From Opitutaceae bacterium UBA2377 (lineage in GTDB: Bacteria > Verrucomicrobiota > Verrucomicrobiia > Opitutales > Opitutaceae): 35,156 bases of DNA. The notes under the pieces were generated by a model. The model was given only the letters and a program-made list of their open reading frames with translations, did no database searches and was not told the origin of the DNA. Position numbers and translations under genes: made by a program. Shown piece after piece: positions 25,028 through 34,450 of this stretch. Every line of letters starts with the position of its first letter. Position 1 is the first letter of the stretch. Where the stretch lies: assembly GCA_002344205.1 (NCBI GenBank), contig DDSZ01000012.1, positions 70,769 through 105,924 of the forward strand. The letters are read 5' to 3'.

Positions 25028-25624
25028 ATGGCCTCCCTTCTTCGCTCCCGGCTTTCCGGCATCCTCCTGTCTGCCTCCCTGCTCCTGCTTGCCGGCTGTC
25101 AGTCGGATACCGTGACCGGCGAAAACCCGCGCATTCCCGCGACGACCTCCTCCGCGCAGTTGCGCCCAGGTGACTCGCTCACCATCGCCCTGCAGGGCAT
25201 CCCCGATCCCAGCGCGCACCCCGTGCAAATCGACGAACAGGGGCTGATCAGCCTGCCCTACATCGGCACCATCTCCGCCGCCAACTCCACCACCGGGGAG
25301 CTCGCCCAGCGCATCCGCGAAACCTACATCGCCCGCAATTTCTACACCGCGATGGACGTCTCCGTCTCCGTGACCGAGCGCTACATCTACGTCGGCGGCG
25401 AGGTCACGCGCCCCGGCCGCATCATCTGGACGCCCGACCTCACGCTCGCCAAGGCCATCCAATCCGCCGGCGGCTTCACCCTCTACGCCCGCGAGACCCG
25501 TGTCTCGCTCGTGCGCGACCAGCAGGCCTACGATCTCAACGTGAAGCTGGCCCAACGCAACCCGGCGCAGGATCCGCTGATGATGCCCGGCGATTCCGTG
25601 CAGGTCCCGCGCTCGCCGTTCTGA
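25028..25624 (+). CDS. Polysaccharide export lipoprotein, Wza-like
   Basis: A 198-residue outer-membrane or periplasmic lipoprotein. A signal peptide with lipobox LLAGC puts the lipidated Cys at residue 24. The Poly_export domain follows (LRPGDSLTIALQGIPD, IDEQGLISLPYIGTI), then an SLBB-like segment (YVGGEVTRPGRIIWTPDLTLAKAIQSAGGF). The protein is shorter than full Wza (about 380 residues) and resembles single-SLBB export proteins. No polymerase, flippase or glycosyltransferase gene is next to it, so it stands apart from any visible exopolysaccharide cluster. Confidence 0.88.
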   Translation: MASLLRSRLSGILLSASLLLLAGCQSDTVTGENPRIPATTSSAQLRPGDSLTIALQGIPDPSAHPVQIDEQGLISLPYIGTISAANSTTGELAQRIRETYIARNFYTAMDVSVSVTERYIYVGGEVTRPGRIIWTPDLTLAKAIQSAGGFTLYARETRVSLVRDQQAYDLNVKLAQRNPAQDPLMMPGDSVQVPRSPF

Positions 25625-25629
25625 TGTGG

Positions 25630-25693
25630 GGCGGGTCTCCGCACCCCGCCTCAAGTCTTTGGATAAGCGAAGGCGGGATTCGGCGATCCCGCC
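25630..25693. terminator. Two tandem G+C-rich hairpins between convergent genes
   Basis: The first hairpin has GGCGGG (25630-25635) and CCCGCC (25645-25650). The second has GGCGGGAT (25672-25679) and ATCCCGCC (25686-25693) with a six-base loop. Both arms share the GGCGGG word. They lie between the convergent export gene and hemB, fitting a bidirectional terminator, though no T-tract follows; a REP-like repeat is the alternative. Confidence 0.55.
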
Positions 25694-25700
25694 CTGCAAC

Positions 25701-26711
25701 TCACCCCAGCAGCTTCGCCATGTCCTTGGCGAAATACGTCAGGATCAGGTCGGCGCCGGCGCGCTTGATCGCGAGCAGCGATTCCTCCCGGCAGCGCGCG
25801 AGGTCGAGCCAGCCCAGCTTCGCGGCGGCGTGAATTTGCGCGTATTCACCCGAGATCTGGTAGGCCGCCACCGGCCGGCGCGTCGCGTTGCGCACCTCGC
25901 GGATGATGTCGAGGTAGAGCCCGGCGGGTTTCACCATCACGATGTCCGCGCCCTCGGCCACATCTAGTTTCACCTCCTCGACCGCCTCGCGACGGTTGGC
26001 GGGGTTCATCTGGTAGGTTGCCTTGCTCAGCAGCTTCGTGCCGGCCGCCTGCGCACTGCCCACCGCGTCGCGGAAAGGCCCGTAGTAGGCGGAATTGTAT
26101 TTCGCCGAATAGGCCAGGATGCCGGTATCGGTGTGGCCCGCCGCGTCCAATGCCTGCCGGATCGCCTTCACGCGTCCGTCCATCATGTCGCTCGGCGCCA
26201 CGAAATCCACACCGGCCTCGGCCTGCAACACGGCCATCTCGCGGAGAATCGCCACCGTGCGGTCGTTGTCCACGTCGTCCTTCGCCCCGTTCAGCACGCC
26301 GTCGTGCCCGTGGCTCGTGTAGGGATCGAGCGCGACATCGGTGATGACCGTCAGCTCCGGCACCGCCGCCTTCACCGCCCGCACCGCCCGCAGCACGAGC
26401 GTGTCGGGGTTCAGCGCCTGCGTGCCCTCGGCGTCCTTCAGTTTGGCGTCGAGCTTGGGAAACAGCGCCACGCCGCGCACGCCCAACCGGTGCAGCTCAC
26501 GGCACTCCTTCACCAGATCGCGGATGCTCAGCCGGAACACCCCGGGCATCGAGGCGATCGGCTCCGGCCGGGCCCGGCCCTCGACCACGAACAACGGCGC
26601 AATGAAATCCTCCGGCCGCAGCACGGTTTCCGCCACGAGGGCACGCCGGCTGGCGGTGCGGCGCAGGCGCCGGGGACGGAGGGGCAGATCGAGCTTGAAG
26701 TCGCGGGACAT
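25701..26711 (-). CDS. hemB: Delta-aminolevulinic acid dehydratase (porphobilinogen synthase)
   Basis: A 336-residue HemB that joins two 5-aminolevulinate molecules into porphobilinogen in tetrapyrrole synthesis. The two Schiff-base lysines are visible: Lys204 in YSAKYNSAYYGPFRDA and Lys261 in VMVKPAGLYLDI. The metal-site region reads DVALDPYTSHGHDG, so the three zinc cysteines of animal-type enzymes are absent and the enzyme is of the magnesium-type or metal-independent active-site class. It is alone on this strand, convergent with the export gene and divergent from cysS. Confidence 0.96.
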   Translation of the reverse strand: MSRDFKLDLPLRPRRLRRTASRRALVAETVLRPEDFIAPLFVVEGRARPEPIASMPGVFRLSIRDLVKECRELHRLGVRGVALFPKLDAKLKDAEGTQALNPDTLVLRAVRAVKAAVPELTVITDVALDPYTSHGHDGVLNGAKDDVDNDRTVAILREMAVLQAEAGVDFVAPSDMMDGRVKAIRQALDAAGHTDTGILAYSAKYNSAYYGPFRDAVGSAQAAGTKLLSKATYQMNPANRREAVEEVKLDVAEGADIVMVKPAGLYLDIIREVRNATRRPVAAYQISGEYAQIHAAAKLGWLDLARCREESLLAIKRAGADLILTYFAKDMAKLLG

Positions 26712-26808
26712 AGGCGGTGAGGTTCAAAAATCTAAACCGTCATGCTGCCGGCCGCCACACGTTTTTGCAACCCCGCTCGCCGGACGACGTCCGCGCGAAC
26801 TACGGGCT

Positions 26809-26898
26809 GCTGTTGCTGAATCCGCAACAGCCCCGGCCGGCCCGCCCGACTTGGCGACCGGCCCCGTCCTGTAAAAACCCTTTCCGCCCCGGCGGAAA
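26809..26898. promoter_or_regulatory. Two perfect hairpins in the hemB-cysS divergent region
   Basis: The 214-base gap between divergent starts holds GCTGTTGC/GCAACAGC (26809-26816 and 26824-26831, seven-base loop) and TTTCCGCC/GGCGGAAA (26881-26898, two-base centre). I see no convincing -35/-10 pair. They may be operators or elements of the cysS 5' leader; the remainder of the gap shows nothing else I can name. Confidence 0.4.
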
Positions 26899-26925
26899 AC
26901 CTGTTAGCCCTACCCTTCTGTTTTC

Positions 26926-28293
<1,368 letters not shown>

Positions 28294-28310
28294 AGCTTAT
28301 TGCTTACAGC
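28294..28310 (+). repeat. 17-base repeat AGCTTATTGCTTACAGC, copy 1 (thrS leader)
   Basis: The 17-base sequence immediately after the cysS stop is identical to 30168-30184 in the TPR-gene leader. It lies 15 bases before the thrS ATG and replaces any Shine-Dalgarno sequence. The preceding bases AAGCTTAAAGCTT are related words. Confidence 0.75.
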
Positions 28311-28325
28311 CTACCGCCAATTCCC

Positions 28326-30125
28326 ATGCCCATGTCCCCGCTCGAAGAACTCCGTCACTCCGGCTCGCACATCCTCGCGACCGCCGTCCTGCGTCTTTTC
28401 CCCGACGCCAAGCTCGACATCGGCCCGCCGACGGAGACCGGCTTTTATTACGACATCGACCTCGACCACAAATTCACCGCCGACGATCTCGTAAAGATCG
28501 AGGCCGAGATGAAGAAGATCGCCGACGAAAACCAACCCTTCCTACGCAAGGAAGTCTCGCGCGAGGAAGCCGTCGCCATCATCAAGGAGCGCGGCCAGGA
28601 ACGCTACAAACTCGGCCGGCTCGCCGACATTCCCGAGGGTGAAAAAATCTCCTTCTACCAGAACGGCGAGTTCATGGACCTCTGCGCCGGCACGCACGTG
28701 CGCTACTCGTCCAAGCTAAAGGCCTTCAAGCTCCTGTCCATTGCCGGTGCCTACCACCGCGGCGACGAGAAGAACAAGCAACTCCAGCGCATCTACGGCA
28801 CCGCCTTTCCGACCAAGGAGGAACTCGCGCAATACCTCGAGAACCTCGAACTCGCGAAAGCCCGTGACCACCGCAGGCTCGGCAAGGAGCTCCAGCTGTT
28901 CACCTTCGACACCGAGGACGTCGGCCCCGGCCTGCCGCTCTGGCTGCCCAAAGGCACCGTCATCATCGAGGAGCTGGAGAAGCTCGCCAAGGAGACGGAG
29001 TTCGCCGCCGGCTACCAGCGCGTCCGCACCCCGCACATCGCCCGCGAAAGCCTCTATCTCACCAGCGGCCACCTGCCCTACTACGCCGACTCCATGTTTC
29101 CGCCGATGGAGCTGAGCGACGACGGCAAGGAGCAGACCCAGCGCTACTACCTGAAGGCGATGAACTGCCCGCATCACCACAAGCTCTTCGGCGCGCTCCC
29201 CCGCAGTTACCGCGACCTGCCGCTGCGCATGGCCGAATACGGCACCTGCTACCGCTACGAACAGAGCGGCGAGCTGCTCGGCCTCATGCGCGTGCGCTCG
29301 ATGCAGATGAACGACGCGCACATCTACTGCACCGAGGAACAGTTCGCGGCGGAGTTCAAGGCCGTGAACGAGATGTATCTGAAGTATTTCAGCATCTTCG
29401 GCCTCGGCAAATACCAGATGCGCTTCAGCACCCACGATCCCGCGAAGCTCGGCCAGAAGTTCGTCAACGAGCCCGAGCTGTGGAAGAAGACCGAGGACAT
29501 GGTGCGCCAGGTGCTCGTGGAGAGCGGCATCAACTTCGTCGAGGTGCCCAACGAGGCCGCCTTCTACGGCCCCAAGATCGACGTGCAGGTGTGGAGCGCC
29601 ATCGGCCGCGAGTTCACCATCGCGACCAACCAGGTGGACTTCGCCGTGCCGCGGAAATTCAACCTCGAATACATCACCCCGCAGAACACCAAGGCCACCC
29701 CGCTCTGCATCCACCGCGCGCCGCTCGGCACGCACGAGCGCTTCATCGGCTTCCTCATCGAGCACTTCGCGGGCGACTTTCCCGTCTGGCTAGCGCCCGA
29801 GCAGGTCCGCCTCGTGCCCATCAGCGACAAGCAGCTCGACCACGGCCGCGCCCTCGCCGCCCGGTTCCACGCCGAGGGCATCCGCGTCACGCTCGACGAG
29901 CATTCCGACAAGCTCGGCGCCAAGATTCGCCGCGCCGAACTCGACAAGGTGCCCTACACCCTCGTCATCGGGCAAAAAGAGGCGGAGGCCAACAGCGTCT
30001 CCGTCCGCAGCCGCGCCCGCGGCGACGAGGGCGTGATTACCGCCGACGCCTATCTCGCCAAACTCCGGACCGAGGTCGCCACCCGCGCCCTGCCGGAGAA
30101 AAAGGCCGCCAGCCCCAAGCCATAA
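28326..30125 (+). CDS. thrS: Threonyl-tRNA synthetase lacking the TGS domain
   Basis: A 599-residue class II ThrRS. The editing (SAD) domain is complete, with His11 and His15 in HSGSH and Cys120 and His124 in DLCAGTH. The aminoacylation core follows: zinc Cys281 in AMNCPHH, His332 in NDAHIYC, and the third ligand in CIHRAPLG. The anticodon-binding domain ends the protein (LVPISDKQLDHGRALAARF, TLVIGQKE). The editing domain begins almost at residue 1, so the roughly 60-residue N-terminal TGS domain of the E. coli type is missing; the cysS gene end leaves no space for it. A second ATG at 28332 is also possible as start. Confidence 0.95.
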   Translation: MPMSPLEELRHSGSHILATAVLRLFPDAKLDIGPPTETGFYYDIDLDHKFTADDLVKIEAEMKKIADENQPFLRKEVSREEAVAIIKERGQERYKLGRLADIPEGEKISFYQNGEFMDLCAGTHVRYSSKLKAFKLLSIAGAYHRGDEKNKQLQRIYGTAFPTKEELAQYLENLELAKARDHRRLGKELQLFTFDTEDVGPGLPLWLPKGTVIIEELEKLAKETEFAAGYQRVRTPHIARESLYLTSGHLPYYADSMFPPMELSDDGKEQTQRYYLKAMNCPHHHKLFGALPRSYRDLPLRMAEYGTCYRYEQSGELLGLMRVRSMQMNDAHIYCTEEQFAAEFKAVNEMYLKYFSIFGLGKYQMRFSTHDPAKLGQKFVNEPELWKKTEDMVRQVLVESGINFVEVPNEAAFYGPKIDVQVWSAIGREFTIATNQVDFAVPRKFNLEYITPQNTKATPLCIHRAPLGTHERFIGFLIEHFAGDFPVWLAPEQVRLVPISDKQLDHGRALAARFHAEGIRVTLDEHSDKLGAKIRRAELDKVPYTLVIGQKEAEANSVSVRSRARGDEGVITADAYLAKLRTEVATRALPEKKAASPKP

Positions 30126-30188
30126 GCGGCAAGCCAAGCACCCAACTCCACGTTGCTGACGGACTTGAGCTTATTGCTTACAGCTTAT
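30122..30188 (+). repeat. Inverted GCTTA-type repeat in the TPR-gene leader, including 17-base copy 2
   Basis: The left arm (30122-30138) reads ATAAGCGGCAAGCCAAGC-like words and overlaps the thrS stop; the right arm (30169-30188) is T-rich, with GCTTATTGCTTACAGCTTAT. Its reverse complement resembles the left arm. Positions 30168-30184 are identical to 28294-28310. The arrangement A-rich arm, spacer, T-rich arm, start codon matches the pyrC leader. Confidence 0.6.
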
Positions 30189-30205
30189 CACTTACCGCTC
30201 ACGCC

Positions 30206-30688
30206 ATGAATCCATGGCGTGACGAGCTGGATGCCATCACCGGCGCCCGCCACGGCGGGCAGATCAACCACGTGCTCGACCTGCTTAAGCAGCTCGATGC
30301 GCGCTTCCCCAACGTCGCCGAGATCAACTACCAGCTCGCGTGGACCTGCGACGTGCTCGGCCACGAGGCCGAGGCGCTGCCGTTCTACGAAAAGGCCGTC
30401 GCCCTCGGTCTGCCGCCCAACGAACTCTCTGGCGCTCTGCTCGGCCTCGGCTCGACCCTGCGCAACCTCGGCCAACACGAACGTTCCGCCGAAGTCCTCC
30501 GCTCCGGCCGGGCCCAGTTCCCCGACAACCGCGAGTTCGACGTCTTCCTCGCGCTGACGCTCCACGATCTCGGCCGGCATACCGAGGCCACCAAACTGCT
30601 GCTCGAGGTCATCGCCGACACGAGCGACGACCCCGGCCTCACCGCCTACCAGCGCGCGATTCGTTTCCACGCCGGCAAGCTGACCTAA
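30206..30688 (+). CDS. Tetratricopeptide repeat protein
   Basis: A 160-residue helical protein with TPR-type repeats: NYQLAWTCDVLGHEAEALPFYEKAVALG (shown here in motif only: ALPFYEKAVALG), ALLGLGSTLRNLGQHERSA and FLALTLHDLGRHTEATKLLLE. It fits the small bacterial TPR_5-type proteins. There is no signal peptide or transmembrane helix, so it is probably a cytoplasmic scaffold or cofactor of unknown partners. The ATG at 30206 follows the 17-base repeat leader. It is downstream of thrS by 80 bases. Confidence 0.8.
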   Translation: MNPWRDELDAITGARHGGQINHVLDLLKQLDARFPNVAEINYQLAWTCDVLGHEAEALPFYEKAVALGLPPNELSGALLGLGSTLRNLGQHERSAEVLRSGRAQFPDNREFDVFLALTLHDLGRHTEATKLLLEVIADTSDDPGLTAYQRAIRFHAGKLT

Positions 30689-30850
30689 ACCTCCGGGTGG
30701 ATGATTACATTGGCCTTCGTAACTATGCGTAGGCTCGCCGGTCGGTTGGCATTGCCTTCGCACTTCGGCCGCCAAGGCTGAATCCGGCTTTCGCCAGGGT
30801 GCTTTCCTAGCAGAGCGCGCCGCCTCACGGCTGAAACTTCATCACTCTCC

Positions 30851-33835
30851 ATGAAATCTCTGCGTGTCCTGCCCGGTCTTCTGCTCTTTCTCACCGGCGC
30901 TCTGTCCCTCCCGGGGCAAACCACCGTTCCCGGCGCAGACGATTTCGAGCGCGCGATGCTCGCGATGCAAAACGTCGATCCCGAGACCGCCGGTCCGCTC
31001 ATGCGCCAGGCCGCCGAGGCCGGCCACGTTGAAGCCATGTTTCAGCTCGGTGAACTCCATGCTCAGGGCTACGGTGCCGCAAAGAGCGAAGCCGAGGCCA
31101 TGCGCTGGTATGGTGCGGCCGCCGCCAAGGGCCACGCCGCGGCCGCCGATAAACTGCGCACGATGCTCGATGCCGGTCTCGGCACCCCCAGCGAACACGC
31201 CGCGCTCCGCCAACAACTCGCCGCCGCACCCTCCGCTTCACCCGATCCGGCGACAGTGGCGACTGCCACCCGCCCCGCACCCGCACCGGTCACCAAGTCC
31301 ACCCCGGCAGCTCGGTCAGCGACACCGGTGGTTTCCGCTAAACCGCCCGCACCGGCAGCCGTTACCACGCCCGCCCCGCAGCTTTCCCCCATCACCCGCA
31401 ACGCCGCCGATTGGGACGCCTTTTTCGCCGCCTCCGCCCGGCGCGGCGTCGTCCCCCATCGCCAGCACGATCCCGATGTCAGACTCTTCCTGGAAAAACA
31501 CCCCGCCACCACCGAACAACTCCGCGCCGCCTACCGCCGCGCCCGCGACGCGTTCCGCCCCACCCCCGGCACCGTGCGCGGTCGCGAATTCGGCGCGCAG
31601 TTTGTCGCCTATCACCTCGCCATCCTCGCCACCGGCCTCTCGCCGCAAGCCGCCGCGGAATTCGTGCGCGCCGATTTCAAAACCCTCGTCCAGAGTGATG
31701 TTCAAAGCGCCCAGCAGGTGTTGATGGGCGTGGATAGGCCGAACCTCCCGCTGTTCCGTCCCTTTCTCACTCCGCAGCAAAACCAGCAGATCCGCGATCT
31801 GGCCGATCTCGTGATCAAAAGCCAACCCCTGCCCACTGTTCCCGAGACTGCCGCCACCGGCCTCCCTGCCGCCAACGCCGTTTTCCAAGCCTTCGAGGAA
31901 TACCCCGGCGATTTTCGCCGCAACCTGCCCGGTCACTGGAGCCTCACGGTGAACATCATCGGCGGACGTCGCGGGCAGATCATGGACATCCGTTTCACCG
32001 GGCCCAATGGCACCGTGGACACCGTCGTCACCAACCCGCTGACTTCCTCTGCGTCGCGCTACACGGCGCGCATCGAGGAAATGAGGGAAGATCGGGGGCG
32101 CTGGTTCAAGGTGCATTTCAACCAAGGCGACATGCGCTTTGAGGGCCAGACGGACCAACGGATTCTCCGCGGCTCGGTTTACAACGCAGCGGGTCAACAC
32201 CTCGGTGACTGGAACGCCCTCAAACGTCGCGACCTCGACTACCTCGACCTCGCCGAACAGGCCAAGCGCGCCAAAAACACCGAGGCCGCGCTCCATTATT
32301 ACAACGCGGCCATTCGCGTGAATGGTAGTGCGGACAATTATGTCAGTCGAGCCAACCTGCACTATGCCGCGCGCGACTACCCCACCGCCATCGCCGACTA
32401 CAACGCCGCGCTCGAGCGCAACTCATACCACCTCAATGCGCGCTTCAATCGCATGGCGTCCCATTACTACGCCCGTCAACATACCGAGGCTCTGGCCGAT
32501 GCCGACGCCTTTATCGCTCAACGCACCGGTGCTCCTACCAAAACGCAGTTGGCCCAAGTGCATCACTTCCGGGGCGACATCCTCTGGTGGCTCGAACGGT
32601 CCGAGGATGCCGAAAAAGCCTACACCACCGCCATCGCGCTCGACCCCAAGCTGGCCGAGCGCAACCGCGCCGCCAACACCCGCGAATGGGCTGCGGCGCA
32701 ATTTCTCAAGTCTCAGATCGCCGTGAATCGCGTCATGAGCGAGGCCGCCGCGAAAATGTCCGAGTCCACCGAGGCGTTAAAGAAGGCCAATGCCATTGCC
32801 ACCCGTGAAACGCCACGTCCCGCTGCTCCCGCCCCTTCCGCCGGGGACGCCGCCGAACTCGAAGCCACCCTCGCCGGGTTGGTTGCGGCAACCGTTCGCG
32901 CCGTTGATGCGAAGGATTGGGCCAAGGCACTCGATAACTCCGCCACGGCACTCAACCTCGCCCAAAAACTCGGCTCCACGCGGCAAATCGACCTTATCAC
33001 CGGCTTGCGCACCGCCCTCGGTCAGGAACTCTACAACGAAGGCGTCATAAATTATAAATCAGGGGAGAGCGACCGGATGATCGCCCGTTTTGAACAAGCC
33101 GCCTCGCTGGCGCACCCCGACGCCCACTACATGCTGGGTCTGGCCTACACGGAAGGAGAAGGCGTGGCCCCTGACCTGGTCACCGCCCGCAAGTGGCTTG
33201 GCCAAGCCGCAGACCTCGGCCATGAGCAGGCCAAAACGGCGCTGGCCGATCCACGATATGCCATTGAGCCCGGCGCGGCTGAGTTCGCCCAAGGCGACGC
33301 CCTTCGCCAGGCCGGCGACCACGCCGCCGCCCTCCCCTTCCTCAAGCAAGCAGCGACCCTGGGGCACACCCAAGCCGCTTACGCCGTGGGTGCAGCCTAC
33401 CTCGATGGCAAAGGCGTCGCGCGTGACCTTGCCGAGGCCAGCGACTGGATCGAACTCTGTCAGGAAAACTTCCGCAAAGCTCCCAACAGTCGCAACCAGA
33501 TCATGGCCGAGAACGCCCGGACCGCCCTCATTGGCGCGAAGCTTCAACGCACGATGACCGGCGCGGGCAATGCCGAGGCGGCCCAAGGCGTCGCCCACCA
33601 CGAGGCCGAAGAGTATGCGCAGGCGCTCACCGCCTTCCGCGCCGCCGCCGCGCTTGGCAACGCCGATGGCATGCGCGGCCTCGGCCACCACTACCTGAAC
33701 GGCCAGGGCGTAAAACTCGACCTCGACGAAAGCCGCAAATGGCTGCGGCGCGCACTCGCTTTCGATCACCCGCAGGCCGCCGCCGACCTCCGTGCCCTGG
33801 AAAACAAAGCCCGGTCACACAATTTCAACCGGTAG
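30851..33835 (+). CDS. Large exported Sel1/TPR repeat protein
   Basis: A 994-residue secreted or periplasmic protein. A signal peptide is likely at residues 1-23 (LPGLLLFLTGALSLPGQ). Two Sel1-type repeats follow (about 45-110; AEAGHVEAMFQLGELHAQGYG), then a Pro/Ala/Thr-rich linker (about 120-180), a globular middle (about 185-450) with TLVQSDVQSAQQVLMGVDRPNLP and a beta-rich stretch NLPGHWSLTVNI, TPRs (about 460-600), and C-terminal Sel1 repeats (about 740-800 and 815-985). Sel1/TPR proteins commonly scaffold envelope or signalling complexes. No catalytic motif is seen. The 162-base gap upstream shows no clear promoter. Confidence 0.85.
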   Translation: MKSLRVLPGLLLFLTGALSLPGQTTVPGADDFERAMLAMQNVDPETAGPLMRQAAEAGHVEAMFQLGELHAQGYGAAKSEAEAMRWYGAAAAKGHAAAADKLRTMLDAGLGTPSEHAALRQQLAAAPSASPDPATVATATRPAPAPVTKSTPAARSATPVVSAKPPAPAAVTTPAPQLSPITRNAADWDAFFAASARRGVVPHRQHDPDVRLFLEKHPATTEQLRAAYRRARDAFRPTPGTVRGREFGAQFVAYHLAILATGLSPQAAAEFVRADFKTLVQSDVQSAQQVLMGVDRPNLPLFRPFLTPQQNQQIRDLADLVIKSQPLPTVPETAATGLPAANAVFQAFEEYPGDFRRNLPGHWSLTVNIIGGRRGQIMDIRFTGPNGTVDTVVTNPLTSSASRYTARIEEMREDRGRWFKVHFNQGDMRFEGQTDQRILRGSVYNAAGQHLGDWNALKRRDLDYLDLAEQAKRAKNTEAALHYYNAAIRVNGSADNYVSRANLHYAARDYPTAIADYNAALERNSYHLNARFNRMASHYYARQHTEALADADAFIAQRTGAPTKTQLAQVHHFRGDILWWLERSEDAEKAYTTAIALDPKLAERNRAANTREWAAAQFLKSQIAVNRVMSEAAAKMSESTEALKKANAIATRETPRPAAPAPSAGDAAELEATLAGLVAATVRAVDAKDWAKALDNSATALNLAQKLGSTRQIDLITGLRTALGQELYNEGVINYKSGESDRMIARFEQAASLAHPDAHYMLGLAYTEGEGVAPDLVTARKWLGQAADLGHEQAKTALADPRYAIEPGAAEFAQGDALRQAGDHAAALPFLKQAATLGHTQAAYAVGAAYLDGKGVARDLAEASDWIELCQENFRKAPNSRNQIMAENARTALIGAKLQRTMTGAGNAEAAQGVAHHEAEEYAQALTAFRAAAALGNADGMRGLGHHYLNGQGVKLDLDESRKWLRRALAFDHPQAAADLRALENKARSHNFNR

Positions 33836-33908
33836 GAGCCTATCGATGTCTGCACAGCCAGGAGACAACCCTCCGAACGTCTGAAAACTTAACCGACCCG
33901 CTCGCAAT

Positions 33909-33924
33909 TGAACGGCACCGTTCA
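33909..33924. terminator. Hairpin between convergent genes
   Basis: TGAACG (33909-33914) and CGTTCA (33919-33924) pair perfectly around a four-base loop in the 92-base gap between two convergent genes. It is flanked by CAATT on one side and GATTTA on the other, only weakly T-rich. A bidirectional terminator is plausible. Confidence 0.45.
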
Positions 33925-33927
33925 GAT

Positions 33928-34380
33928 TTAATGCGGCGGTGACACCGGCACCCGCTCCCGCCTGATCCACCGGCGCGCGAGCAGAAACACCAGGCCTCCC
34001 GTCAATCCGCCGGCTCCGCCTGCCAGGATCACCGCCCAGCCCACCGGGTCCTCGCCGGCCATGGTTTCCGGCTCGATGGCATACATGCGGAACGCACCGA
34101 TGACGGCCGCCAACCCCAGCCAGAGGCACATCGGTCCGCGCCCTTCGCGCAACAAGCCCGCCGCCGCCAGCGCCGGCAGGACGCCCAGCATCACCGGCGC
34201 CGCGTGCCACGAACCGAATACCACGCCGATGTAGATGAAAAATGGTGCCACGAGCAGCGTGACCTCCTGCTGCGTGACCCAAACGGCGACAAACATCAGG
34301 ATCGCCCCCGCCAGCGCCGCGGCGGGGGTCGCGCCCACCCCGATCAGGAGCGCCCGCACATAGCGATGGATCAATTGCAT
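33928..34380 (-). CDS. Hypothetical small membrane protein
   Basis: About 150 residues with four probable transmembrane helices (ALAGAILMFVAVWV, TLLVAPFFIYIGVVFG, a helix around PVMLGVLPALAAAGLL, and VILAGGAGGLTGGLVFLLA), ending in a basic WIRRER tail. I recognise no family. The ATG at 34380 (MQLIHRYVRALL) gives the most natural membrane-protein start; an ATG at 34434 would add 18 residues. It is 70 bases downstream of the next minus-strand gene and may be co-transcribed with it. Confidence 0.65.
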   Translation of the reverse strand: MQLIHRYVRALLIGVGATPAAALAGAILMFVAVWVTQQEVTLLVAPFFIYIGVVFGSWHAAPVMLGVLPALAAAGLLREGRGPMCLWLGLAAVIGAFRMYAIEPETMAGEDPVGWAVILAGGAGGLTGGLVFLLARRWIRRERVPVSPPH

Positions 34381-34450
34381 GATTTCACGGGTGGTTGGAC
34401 GAAAGGCGACAGCAGCCCGGGCACTGATCTTCACCCATCCATGTCTTGGA

